Below are positions 48,501-62,200 of a stretch of 64,000 bases of DNA, one piece after another. Source of the DNA: Letharia columbiana (lineage: Eukaryota > Ascomycota > Lecanoromycetes > Lecanorales > Parmeliaceae). The notes below the pieces were generated by a model that was given only the letters and a program-made list of their open reading frames with translations, searched no databases and was not told the DNA's origin. The stretch lies in contig NW_023501063.1 of assembly GCF_014066305.1 (NCBI RefSeq), positions 620,928 through 684,927 on the forward strand, in the 5' to 3' direction. A program made the translations under genes and the position numbers. Within the stretch, counting starts at the first letter, position 1, and the number at the start of each line of letters is the position of its first letter.

Positions 48501-51500
48501 AAATAAGATCTATAATAATCTTCCTATATATTATATATATCTCTTATTATTTAAATATCTCGCGAAACTTATATATTAATTAATAAACTCTATTTCTATA
48601 ACTTAGAAAAGAAATATAAAAGATATTATAATTTTAATTATCTTATTTAGATTAATAATATTAATAAGATTAATTCTAAAAAGATAAAATATAAGTTATC
48701 TTCGAAGTATTATAACTATCTTAATATTTTTAATAAAACTAAAATAAATATACTTTTCTTTATATTATTCTTATAATTATAAATTAAAATTTAATAATAG
48801 CTTTAATAAAATAAAATTTTTAAAAAGTAGAATCTATTTAATATTAGAATATAAATTAAAATAGATAAAGAAGTATCTAAATAAATATCTAAAGAAGAGA
48901 TTTATAATATTAAGTTATATATTATTTATCTTATCTTATTCTATTCGCGAAAAAGCTCAAATAAAGAATTATATTTTTATATAAACTATCGAAAGCTAAA
49001 CGCTATTATTAAAAGAAATTAATATTTAATTTTATTAATAGATAAGATTTTAATAAGAATTTAGAAATATAAATATCTTACTCGATTAGATATTATAGTC
49101 GCGTTTAATAAACTATATATATATTTTAATAGCGAGAATTTTATTACTTTTATTATCTTTCTTAAAGTATATAAATATTAAATTCTTCTTCTTTAATCTA
49201 ATTAACGACTTAATTATATATTAATAATATATAAATAATATTCTATTTAAATATCTAAATAACTTCTATTAGATCTATCTCGATAATATACTTATTTATA
49301 ATAAGATAAAAAAGAAATATATTTAATATATTAGATAAATTCTTTAGAAATTAAAAAATATCGATCTTTAGATAAATATTCTTAAATACGAATTCTATAT
49401 TTAGAAAATTAAATTTTTAGATTTATTAATATCTATAGATAGATTATAAATAAACTTTATTAAAATTTAGATTATTATTAAGTAAATTATATCTATTAAT
49501 CTTAAAGAGATATAAATCTTTATCGAATTTTATAATTTTTATTAACGATTTATTAGAGACTTCTCTAAAATAGTTAAATTTATAATAAAATTTATAATAA
49601 AGAAAGATTATATTTAATTAATCTCTAGTATATTAAGAGATCTTTTACTTTCTTAAAAGTCGCTATTATTAAAGCTTTAATTCTATATTATTTTAATAAA
49701 ATAAAAAAGATTATTTTAGAGATTAACTCTTTCGACTATATTAATAAAGATATTCTTTTTTAATATAATAATAAGAAAGTATTTTATTTAATAGTCTTTT
49801 ATAATAAAAATCTAATCTTAATTAAATATAATTATTAGATCTATAATAAGAAATTATTAATAATTATTCGCTATTTAGAATATTAATAGTCTTAAATTAA
49901 AATATATAAATATCTTTATTAAAATCTTTATTAATTATAAAAGAATTAATATATTTTATTAAGAGAAAGAGATCTTAGTTAACGCTAGACTCGATATTTA
50001 AATATATTATTAAAATTTAATATAAAGATTATTTATTAATTTAAATCTTAGAATATTAAGATAAATATATTTATATAAATAACTAAATATAAATTAATTA
50101 ATTTTAAAAATAAATAATTACGTTAATAATATTAAATAATTCTTATTTCTAATTAATTAAAATTAAATAGCGAATATATTAATATATATATAATTAATAA
50201 CTTTATTTATTATAAGATAGTAGAGAGCTAATAAAAAAAATAACTATTATATAAAAATTTATAACGCTATCGTCGAAGATAAGAATAAGTTTTAAGAAAT
50301 TACTCTTAATAAATACTTTTATATAAGAAGAGATACTTTATTATAAGAATCGTTTATAAATATTTAATAATATATATATTAATATTATTTAAGAGATATA
50401 TAATTAATTATTCTACGACTATTTCGAGATAATATATATTTATAAACTATTTAAAAGAGAATATTATTAACGAGATATAAGAACTATTATAATTATCTAT
50501 ATTAAGAATTACTATATTTATTAAAAAGCTAAAATATCTTATAATTAAAAGTATAATTTATTATAGTCTCTATTAATTTTATAAAAATAATAATAAGATA
50601 TATTAATTAACTTTATTATAGACTTATTTATATTTAATAACTATAACGCTATTTAAATAGCGATTAATTAATTTATTAAGAAATATTATTATATAATCTA
50701 TTTTAATATTAATAAAAGATATTATCGCTAAGAAGATAGTTAACTTACTACTTAAGAAAGTATTTTATTTATATAATTTATTAATCTTAATAATATTAAA
50801 TTAAGACTCTTAATTTATAGCTATTATATAAAAGTTTTTTTATAAAAGATTAAATATTATAGTTAAGCTATTAATAGTCTTTTATTTTAAAATTAATAAA
50901 TAAATTAAATAAGCGAATTAGAATATAAAGCGTTATTTTTAAATATATTATAATTATATATAGAATAACTAAGATAAAATAACTATCTATTATTAAGTTC
51001 GTCGATAATAATACTATCTTATTAACTATTAATATTTTATCTTTTCTTATAAATAAGAGATTTTATTCTTAAATAACTTTTAATTTAAATATTATCGATT
51101 ATAAGATTATATATAAGCGTCTTAATATTACTTAAATAAAGAATATTATAAATTATATAAAATAAGTTTTTAAATATATTTAAAGTAATATAGATCGCGT
51201 TTAGAAGACTATAATTATATAAGTTAATAAGTATTAATAAAAGATTACTTTTTAAATAGACGATAAGATCTTTTTAAATAGTAAGAATATTATCTTTAAT
51301 CGCTCTTTTTATAAATTAAATTATAAGAGACTTAATTTATTCGAGATTATAGATCTTATAAAAATCTTATATTATCTAAAACTTTCACTAATTATAAAAA
51401 TTTACGATATCTTTTATTTTAATCTCTTAAGTCTTATAATAAATAATCTCTTATTAAAATAGATAAACTCTTCGTTAAAATATATTACTATTAATAATTA

Positions 51501-52579
51501 AATCAAATAGATTATTAAAGAAATATTTATCTTTAAATTAATTTATAATTATTCTTAAATATAAAGTTAAATAAAAAGATTTTAATAATAATCTTATTTA
51601 ATATAATACGAATAACGATAAATTCGAAAATTACTAGAATCTAATAGATAACTTTTATAAGCGATATTTCAAAGAGTCTTATCTATAAAGAAATTAACTT
51701 TAATAGAATTTCGACAAACTATCTCGAATATCTTATTTTTAATTAAATTAAAATCGTTCGATATCTTTATAATAGTCTTATTTTTTTTAAAATCGAGAAT
51801 TAATTTCTTAGATCTATATTAATTAGAAATTATCTTATATATAATCTTTTGCGTAAATTCTCTTATTATTAATATAACTCTAAAGATCTTTTAAAGCTAT
51901 ATTAATATATATATAAATCTATATTATTATTATTATAAAATATAATTAATATTAACTAAATAATATATTATAGAGAAGACTATATTAAAGTTATTTAATA
52001 TTAAATTAGAGTTTTTAGCGTCTATAACTTAATTCGATTTAAAGAGCTCTTAATTAATTACGTTATATTATTTTATCAATATTTTATTTACTTAAATATA
52101 AATTCGAAAATTATTATTATTTATCTCTACGTCTATAGATATAATTTTTATTATATTATATCGATTTTCTTTTAACTAGACTCTTCTATATACGTTTATA
52201 TCTTAATTAACGATATCGCTATAGCGTAAATATAAAAAGCTACTATCGTTTTAATATCTCTAATAAAGAAAGATATAATATTAAGATTCTCGAATATAAT
52301 TATTTCTTTACTACTTTTATTATTTTTTTAGATGTTAAGCGTATATATATACTCTATTTTTCTATCTTTTTACTTATTAATTATAAAATATAATTTAATA
52401 AAGAAGAGAAATAATATTATAAGTGTATTCTTAATATACTTTCTTAGCTCTATAACTAGCGAGCCTTAGCGAAGATATTCTCTATTATATTATATCTTCT
52501 TTTTATCTATATAATTCGATATCTTAGTTATCTTATTTAATATATCTATATTAATATTATATCTATATCGATTCTAATA
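45573..52579 (+). mobile_element. Ty3/gypsy LTR retrotransposon (RIP-degraded), about 7 kb
   Basis: A 165-bp 3' LTR (52415-52579) is preceded by the purine tract AAAGAAGAGAAATAA. A diverged 5' LTR ends at 45714, and its start near 45573 is uncertain. Translation as it stands shows the pol order of gypsy elements. The RT active site YINNI is at 49217-49228 (Asp codons turned to Asn). The RT/RNase H connection at about 49492-49580 reads FYNFY*RFIRDFSKIVKF. RNase H at about 49824-49885 reads YNY*IYNKKLLIIIRYLEY. Integrase at about 50480-50650 includes IKNYYIY and INFIIDLFIFNNYNAI. Many stops and shifts make it inactive. It is the likely autonomous parent of the short elements at 6523 and 16081. 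Confidence 0.85.
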
Positions 52580-54610
52580 TATATTATTATATAAAGAATT
52601 TAATAAATAAGTTTATAAATTTAATTTAAATATTAAATATAATATATTTATCTTTAATTTTAATCTATTAAATTTAATTAGAATTATTAATAATTATTTA
52701 ATTATAAATTCTATTAATAATTATTAATTTAACTTTATTGAACTAATAATAATAAAGCTATAATAAAATAATTATACTTTATCTTCTTAATTAATATTTA
52801 TATATTAAATATAATAAATTAATATATATAATTTTTTAAATAAATTTAATATTTATCGATATAAAATAAATTTAATATAATATAAATTAATAAGATATTT
52901 TATTTAATAATAGATTATAAAATTATTCTAGATTAGAATAATTATATATATATAAAGAATAATAAAAAAAATTTAAATTTAATTTATTAATAATTTTATT
53001 AATTTAATATTATTTTATCTTTAATAATTAAAATAATTATTAAAAGTAATATAAATTACTATATTATAATAATTATTATATATAAGATTTATTAGCTTTA
53101 TAGATTTTAAAATATTTTAAATATAAACTAATAATATTCTATAGATATATAAATTAATATTATTATAATTATATTTTTTATATAATAATAGTTTATATAA
53201 GAGAAAATTTAATAATATAAAGTAACTTTTAAAGATTTTTAAAATATATTTAACGATCTATATAATATAAAATCTTTATTAATTAATACTTTAATAATTT
53301 AGATATATTTATTATTTAAGAAGAATATAATACTTTTATAGAATATTCTTTCTTATTTTAAATATTAAGCTTCTTTTAATAACGCTTAAATTATCTTTTA
53401 AGCTACTTTAATCTTTATTAGAAGCGATAGATAGTAATTTTAATTATAGATAAATATAATATAATAAAGTTATTAAGAAGAATAGAAAAGAGATACGTTA
53501 TTAATATACTAAAAATTCTTAATTTATTTATTATCAAGATTTAGACAATTATGTATAGCGACGAATACATAAAACTTAGAGAAAAAAAAAAAAAAAATTT
53601 CTTTTAGATTTTCATTTTATTATTTTACGTCTTTTTATAATAATATTAAGATTTAAGATTATAAAAGCGAATACGCTAAATCTAATAATATTCTCGATTT
53701 TTAATTATCTAATCTACTTTCTTCTTTATATATTACTTTATTTAAAATCTTTTAATAATCTATAATCGCGACGCTAAAATCTATAGATTATATTTATTTT
53801 AATATATTTTATTTAATAATAACTTTTATATATTATAATACGCGAAGTTAAATATTTTAATATTATATATTATTATAAGTAATATATTTAATTAAATTTA
53901 ACTTTACTTTACTTAAAAATTAATATTATTTATTATTATAAATAATATATTTAATTAAATTTAGCTTTACGCTATTATTATTATATATAATTTATTTAAT
54001 TAAATATTATTAATAAGTTATTATTATCTATAGATAATATTTATTTAAATAAAAAATAAATTCTCTTTTATTTTATTTCTAATTATTTTAATATAGAATT
54101 TTATCTTTAACTTATATTTACTACGCGTTTATTATATATTTAATTTAATTTAATTTTATCTCTTATAAAAATATAATCTTTCTTTCTTTACTCTCTTTTC
54201 TTTATTATAATAATTTATTTTAAAAAAATCTTAAAAGAAAAATATATCTTCGCTTATAAGATTATAATTAGACTTTAAGCTAAATATTAAATTAAATATA
54301 AAATTTAATTTTTATAAATAGATATAACTATTTTATTATAATTCTTAATTTTAATTAAATTTATTTACTTTTTAGTAGTTTATATTTATAAATCTAATTA
54401 TAATTTAAATTTTCTCTATAAAATTTTTAAAATCTAACTTAATTTCTATTATTTAAATTATTTTATATTATTTAAATATCTTATATAGTATAATTATTAA
54501 TATAAATACTTAATAGTAAATAAAATATAGATTTAAAGATCTTCGAAATCGAATTCGAGATTTGTCTTTATAAAAAAAAATAAGATTACTATAGCGCGAT
54601 ATTTTCGTTT
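52580..54610. other. Extremely AT-rich spacer, nothing coding
   Basis: No frames and no recognised element. A small patch with unmutated dinucleotides at 53535-53575 contains a perfect inverted pair, TTATGTAT and ATACATAA (53549-53572), followed by a 16-A run. Confidence 0.5.
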
Positions 54611-54611
54611 A

Positions 54612-55262
54612 TATATATTAGAATTTAGCGTTATATATTCGTTTTTATATACGCTAGAATTTAGCGTTATATATTCGTTTATATACGTTAGAATTTAACG
54701 TTATATATTCGTTTATATACGTTAAAATTTAATATTATATATTCGTTTATATACGTTAAAATTTAACGTATATATTTATTTATATACGTTAAAATTTAAC
54801 GTTATATATTCGTTTATATATATTAAAATTTAACGTTATATATTTATTTATATATATTTAAAATTTAATATTATATATTTATTTATATACGTTTTAAAAT
54901 TTAACGTTATATATTTATTTATATATATTAAAATTTAACGTTATATATTTATTTATATACTATTTAATATTAAAATTTAACGTTATATATTCGTATTTAT
55001 ATATATTAAAATTTAACGTTATATATTTATTTATATATATTAAAATTTAACGTTATATATTCGTTTATATACGTCAAAATTTAACGTTATATATTTATTT
55101 ATATACGTTAAAATTTAACGTTATATATTCGTTTATATACGCTAGAATTTAACGTTATATATTCGTTTATATATAAAAATTTAAGTTATATATTTTTATA
55201 TATCGTAAAATTTAACGTTATATATTTGTTTATATATATTAAAATTTAATATTATATAAATC
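54612..55262. repeat. 34-bp minisatellite with mutation gradient
   Basis: About 19 units of the type CGTTATATATTCGTTTATATACGTTAAAATTTAA lie in tandem. The first units read TAGAATTTAGCG and the later ones TAAAATTTAACG or TAATATT, a progressive G-to-A and C-to-T drift along the array. Minor insertions change unit length in the middle. Confidence 0.85.
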
Positions 55263-56025
55263 TTATATTATTAATATTAAAATTTATTCTTCTTTATATA
55301 AGTTATAATATACTTTTTTTTTATATTTATTAATTATATATATTAAATCTTAATATTATATTAATTTAATATATAATATTATTAAGTGTTATAATCTTTT
55401 ATATATAATTTTAATTTAATTTTATCGATTTTAAGATAAATCTAAATAGAAAATTTTATTAAAATTTAATTTTTTAATATATTATTTAATATATAATATT
55501 TATATTTTATATATATATAATTCTTAATAAAAATATATAATTACGTAATATAGTCTTTTTAAAATTTTTAATAAAAGTTAAATAAATAATTAAATAGATT
55601 TTTATTAAATTAGAAGCTATAATATAATAATTAAAAAGTAAATTTTTAATTTTATTTTATTAAAAAATTTAGCTAATTTAGTTATAATAGCGATATTAAT
55701 ATTTAAAAATATTATATATTTTAATAAACGCGTAATATTATATAGAAATTTCTTTTATAATATATAATTCTCGAGATAATTATTATAATACTCGCTAAAT
55801 TAATAATATAATATATTAAAAAAAATATTATAATCTTATTAATTAGTTTATTACTTTAATTAAATATTATAATCTTCTTCTTATTTTTTAAATAATTAAA
55901 TTTATAAGAGTTATTATAATAATATATATAAGTAAATAAATAAATAGAGTATCGTCGCGATAATATATATAAATAAATAAGTAATTAAATTTATAAAGAG
56001 TAGAGCGAAGAGCGAAGTAGAGATA
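55263..56025. other. RIP-degraded sequence, nothing recognised
   Basis: AT-rich, without frames or clear repeats. Confidence 0.5.
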
Positions 56026-57330
56026 ATTTATTCTTTTAAGTTTATAGTTTTTTATTTTAATATATATTATATAATAGAATAAATAAGAGATATTAACTTT
56101 ATATACTTAAGTATCTTTTAATATAAAAAAAATATCTAGAATTTCTTATAAGTAAAATAGTAAATTATTATATATAATTTTTTATTATTAATTATTCTTT
56201 TCGACGTAGTAGTAATATTTATTATCTTCTATCTTATCTATTATTTATTAATAATATATATCTCTTTTATATTAATTAATTATCTTATCGCTAATAAATA
56301 AATTATTTACTCTTTATTTTTAAGAAAGTAAATAAAGTTAAAAAAAGAGTATTTAAAGAGTTTAGCGTAGAAAGCTATAATTTGATTTTAATATTTAATA
56401 ATTAAAGCTAAAAAAGCTTTCGTTTTTAAGAGAGTAAGATAAAAGTAAAAAAGAGAAGTTAATAAAGAAGAGAAAGAAAAGTTATCGAAGAGAAAGAAGC
56501 TAATCTATCGTTATTAATAGAATTTTAATAAAAAAACTTTAAATATATATTAAAGCTTTTATTATTCGTCGAGCGATTTTCTTCTTTATTTTAATAATCT
56601 AGATTTGTAATTTTATCTTACTTTTAAATTTCGTTAAGATTTTAAATCTCTTATCTCTTCTTCTTATTTATTTTTTAATTTATTCTTTAATATTTAAAAC
56701 TCTTAGCGAATAGTATTATTATTTATCTAAAAATCTTAATTTTTTTAATTTCTTTTAAGTTTATAGCTTTTTTATTTTAATATATATTAAATAATAAAAT
56801 AAATAAAAGATATTAGCTTTTATATTTAAGTATCTTTTAATATAAGAAAAATACTTAAACTTTTTATATATAAAATAGTAAATTATTATATATAATCTTT
56901 TATTATTAATTATCTTTTTAATATAAAAGTAATATTCGTTATCTTTTATCTTATCTATTATTTATTAATAATATATATCTCTTATATAAATTAATTATCT
57001 TTATCGCTAGCGAATAAATTATTTATTTCTACTTTTAAAAAAGTAAATAAAGTTAAAAAAAGAGCGTTTATAGAGTTAAGAGTAAAAAGTTATAATTTAA
57101 TTTTAATATTTAATAATTAAGATAAAGAAAGCTTTACTTTTAAGAAAGTAAAATAAGAGAGAAAAAGAGAAGTTAGCGAAGAAAGAGAGAGAGAAATTAT
57201 CGAAAAGAAAGAAGATTAATTTATTATTATTAATAGAATTTTAATAAAAAGACTTTAAATATATATCGAAGCTTTTATTATTCGCTAGACGATTTTCTTT
57301 TTTATTTTAATAATCTAAATATATATAAAA
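56026..57330. repeat. Tandem duplication of an about 710-bp block
   Basis: The block from TTCTTTTAAGTTTATAG (about 56030) through GCTTTTATTATTCGTCGAGCG (about 56575) recurs from about 56745 to 57305 in direct orientation. Shared landmarks are ATCTTATCTATTATTTATTA and AATAGAATTTTAATAAAAA. Parts of a third copy appear at 58580-58800 and 59040-59245. It could be a satellite, or LTR remnants of another element. Confidence 0.75.
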
Positions 57331-58570
57331 AAGTTAATTTTATTAATCTAAATTTATTAATATAAAAAATATATTTTTATATATCTCGCGATATTTTATA
57401 ATAAGAAGTGTTTTATAATATTATTAATATTAAATAATATATAATATAATAAAAATTAAGCGAATTTTAATATTAATTTTATAAGTAAAGATAAATAATA
57501 TATTATAATAAGTATATTATAATAAGTATATTATAATAAATATATTATAATAAATATATTATAATAGATTTATAGCTTTCTATATTATCTTATTATAAAT
57601 AATAATAAATATATAACTTTATAAGAGTTTAATCTTAAATAATAATTATATAATTAGAGATTTTCTAATAATATATATAATATTAAGTTATAATTTATCG
57701 AGTTAATAGAATATATAATTATCTTTTTATTAAAATCTATAATAATTTAATTATTATTTAATTATAATAACTATTATAATAAAGTTAACTTTCAAGATAT
57801 ATTAATAATTTAAATTATTATCTTTAATATTTAAATATTATCTTATAATTTAAAAATAATTATAAGATATATATTATAAATAATAGCGAGAGTATAAGAT
57901 ATATAATAAGTCTATTATAATAAGTCTATTAGAAAGAAAAGAATAAGCGTTAAGATATAACGATAAAAATAATAATTATTAATTTTATTTAAGCGAGCTA
58001 GTTAGAGCGTAAGATTTTTTAATGCTATATATAATCTATATATAATATATTTATAATATTATAATCTTATAATCTTCTATCTCTTTTAATTATAATAATT
58101 TCTTTTCTTTATATTATAATAAAATTAGATCTTAATTTATCGAGATTTATTTTTAATTTTAATTATTAGAAAAGCTAGCGTCTCTATATCTATAAATTTA
58201 ATTATAAAATATTATTAAGTATTATAATCTTTTATATATATTAAAATTTTATAAATAAAGATTTCTTAAAGCTCGATAGTTAGTTTTCTAAAATAATATA
58301 TTTTAATTAAATCTTAATTAATTAAGAGTTAATCTTATTAATTATATATATAAAAACTTAAATTAAATATTTTATATTATTTTCGAGAGAGTAAACGAAG
58401 TAATATATTTAATTATATTATATTATTATATTTTTATTAACTTTATTCTATATATAGAAAGCGAAATAGCTCGCTAATTATTAAGTTATTATTTTAAATA
58501 TAATTTATACTTGTAATTTATCTTTAATAAGTTCGAAGTTTTATATTTATATTTAAGATTCGTATATAAA
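57331..58570. other. RIP-degraded sequence between duplicated blocks
   Basis: No frames. A short array of ATTATAATAAGTATATT-type units lies at about 57500-57570. Confidence 0.5.
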
Positions 58571-58988
58571 TATAATTTCGCTTTACTTTTTAAATTTCAT
58601 TTAAATTCTAAATCTCTTATTTCTTCTTCTATTTATTTTCTTTTTTTTTTTAATATCTTAAACTCTTAGTAATAATATTATTATTTATTCTAAAATATTA
58701 ATCTCTTAAACTTCTTTTAAATTTATATCTTCTCTATTTTAATATATATTAAATAATAGAATAAATAAAAGATATTAGGTTTTATTTTTAAGTATTTTTT
58801 AATATATAAAAAATAAAAAAATTTTTTATAAAAAAAAAAAAAAAATAATAAAAAAAAAATTATAAAAAAAAAATTTTTAAAAAAAAAAAAAAAATTTATA
58901 TTTTTTTTTTTATTTTTTTTTATTTAAAAAAAAAAAAAATTAAAAAAAAAAAAAAATTAAAAAAAAAAAAAAAAAAAAAAAATTTAAA

Positions 58989-59042
<54 letters not shown>

Positions 59043-59257
59043 TAAGAAGTTATAATATAATTTTAATATTTAATAACTATAAAAGCGAAGCGAGATAAGA
59101 GAAAAAGAGAGAAGTTAACGAAGAAAGAGTTTTATCTATTATTTATTAATAATATATACTTTTTATATAGATTAATCGTCTTATTATTAATAGATAAATT
59201 ATTTATCTCTATTCTTAAGAGAGTAAATAGAGTTAAAAGAGAAAGTTTAAAGAGTTA
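58571..59257. repeat. Disrupted third copy of the 710-bp block with poly-A stretch
   Basis: Left (58571-58795) and right (59040-59245) parts match the duplicated block. The middle (58796-59039) is almost pure A with scattered T, including a final uninterrupted run of about 50 A. After the poly-A the matching segments reappear in changed order. Confidence 0.6.
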
Positions 59258-62200
59258 TATTAGAATCGATATAGATATAATATTAATATAGATATATTAA
59301 ATAAGATAACTAAGATATCGAATTATATAGATAAAAAGAAGATATAATATAATAGAGAATATCTTCGCTAAGGCTCGCTAGTTATAGAGCTAAGAAGATA
59401 TATTAAGAATACGCTTATAATACTATCTCTCTTCTTTATTAAATTATATTTTATAATTAATAAGTAAAAAGATAGAAAAATAAATATATATATACGCTTA
59501 ACGTCTAAAAAATAATAAAAGTAGTAAAGAAATAATTATATCTAAAATCTTTTAATATAATATCTTTCTTTAAAGAGCGATATTAATAATAATAGTAGCT
59601 CTTCTTAATTATATTATAGCGATATCGTTAGTCATAATTTAAGACGTATATAGAGAGTCTAGTTAAGAGAAAATCGATATAATATAGCAAAAATAAGATT
59701 TATAGACGTAGAGATAAATAATAATAATTTTCGAATTTATATCTAAGCGAGTAAAATATCGATAAAATAATATAACGTAATTAATCGAGAGCTCTCGAAT
59801 CAAATTAAGTTATAGACGCTAAAAACTCTAATTTAATATTAAGTAAGTTTCTTTATAGAATATTATATAATCGATATTAATAAAGACTATCGACGACGAT
59901 AGTAAGATTTATAGATAATACGTATTATAGCTTTAAAAGATACTTAAATATTAATTAATAAGAGAACTCTACGCGAAAGATTATATATAATATAATTTTC
60001 GATCGATATAGATCTAGAGAAATCGATTCTCGACTCTAAAAAAATAAGGCTATTACGAAGATATCGAACGATTTTAATTTAATTAAAAACGAGAGTATTC
60101 GAGATAGTTTCGAAATCTTATTAGTTAATTCTTTATAGATAAGACTCTTCGAAATATCGCTTATAAAAGTCGTCTATTAGATTCTAGTAATTTTCGAATT
60201 TATCGCTATTCGTATTATATTAAATAAGATTATTATTAAAATCTTTTTATTTAACTTTATACTTAAGATAACTATAGATTAATTTAAAGATAAATATTTC
60301 TTTAATAATTTATTCGATTTAATTATTAATAGTAATATATTTTAACGAAGAATTTATCTACTCTAATAAGAGGTTATTTATTATAAGACTTAAGAGATTA
60401 AAATAAAAGACGTTATAAATTCTTATACTTAGCGAAAGTTTTAGATAATATAAGATTTTTATAAGATCTATAATCTTAAATAAATTAAGTCTCTTATAAT
60501 TTAATTTATAAAAAGAGCGATTAAAGATAATATTCTTACTATTTAAAAAGATCTTATCGTCTATTTAAAAAGTAATCTTTTATTAATACTTATTAACTTA
60601 TATAATTATAGTCTTCTAAACGCGATTTATATTACTTTAAATATACTTAAAAACTTATTTTATATAATTTATAATATTCTTTATTTAAGTAGTATTAAGA
60701 CGCTTATATATAATCTTATAGTCGATAATATTTAAACTAAAAGTTATTTAAGAATAAAATCTCTTATTTATAAGAAAAGATAAGATATTAATAGTTAATA
60801 AGATAGTATTATTATCGACGAACTTGATAATAGATAATTATCTTATCTAGTCGTTCTATATATAATTATAATATATTTAAAAATAACGCTTTATATTCTA
60901 ATTCGCTTATTTAATTTATTTATTAATTTTAGAATAAAAGACTATTAATAGCTTAACTATAATATCTAATCTCTTATAAAAAGACTTTTATATAATAGCT
61001 ATAAATTAAGAGTCTTAATTTAATATTATTAAGATCGATAAATTATATAAATAAAATACTTTCTTAAATAGTAAGTTAACTATCTTCTTAGCGATAATAT
61101 CTTTATTAATATCAAAATAGACTATATAATAATATTTCTTAATAAATTAATTAATCGCTATTTAAATAGCGTTATAGTTATTAAATATAAATAAGTCTAT
61201 AACGAAGTCGATTAATATATCTTATTATTATTTTTATAGAGATTAATAGAGACTATAATAAATTATACTCTTAATTATAAGACATTTTAATTCTTTAATA
61301 GATATAGTAATTCTTAATATAGATAGTTATAATAGTTCTTATATCTCGCTAATAATATTTTCTTTTAAGTAAGTTTATAAATATATACTATCTCGAAATA
61401 GTCGTAGAATAATTAATTATATATCTCTCGAATAATATCGATATATATATTATTAAATATTTATAAACGATTCTTATAATAAAGTATCTTATCTTATATA
61501 AAGTATTTATTAAGAGTAATTTCTTAAAACTTATTCTTATTTTCGACGATAGCCTTATAAATTTTTATATAATATTTATCTTTCTTATTAGTCTCTACTA
61601 TCTTATAATAAATAAGATTATTAATTATATATATATCGATATATTCGCTATTTAATTTTAATCGATTAGAGATAAGAATTATTTAATACTATTAGCGTAA
61701 TTATTTATTCTTCGAAATTAATTAATTTATATTTAAGTTATTTATATAAATATATTTATCTTAATATTCTAAGATTTAGATTAATAAATAATCTTTATAT
61801 TAAATTTTAATAATATATTTAAATATCGAGTCTAGCGTTAACTAAGATTTCTTTCTCTTAATAAAATATATTAGTTCTTTATAATCGATAAAGATTTTAC
61901 TAATAAAGATATTTATATATTTTAATTTAAGCGCTAAATATTCTAGATAGCGAATAATTATTAATAATTTCTTATTATAGATCTAATAATTATATTTAAT
62001 TAAAGATTAGATTTTTACTATAGAAGACTATTCGAGTAAAGTACTTTCTTATTATTATATTAGAAAAGAATATCTTTATTAATATAGTTAAAAGAGTTAG
62101 TCTCTAAAATAATTTTTTTTATTCTATCAAAATAATATAGAATTAAAGCTTTAATAATAACGACTTTTAGAAAATAAAAGATCTCTTAATATACTAGAAA

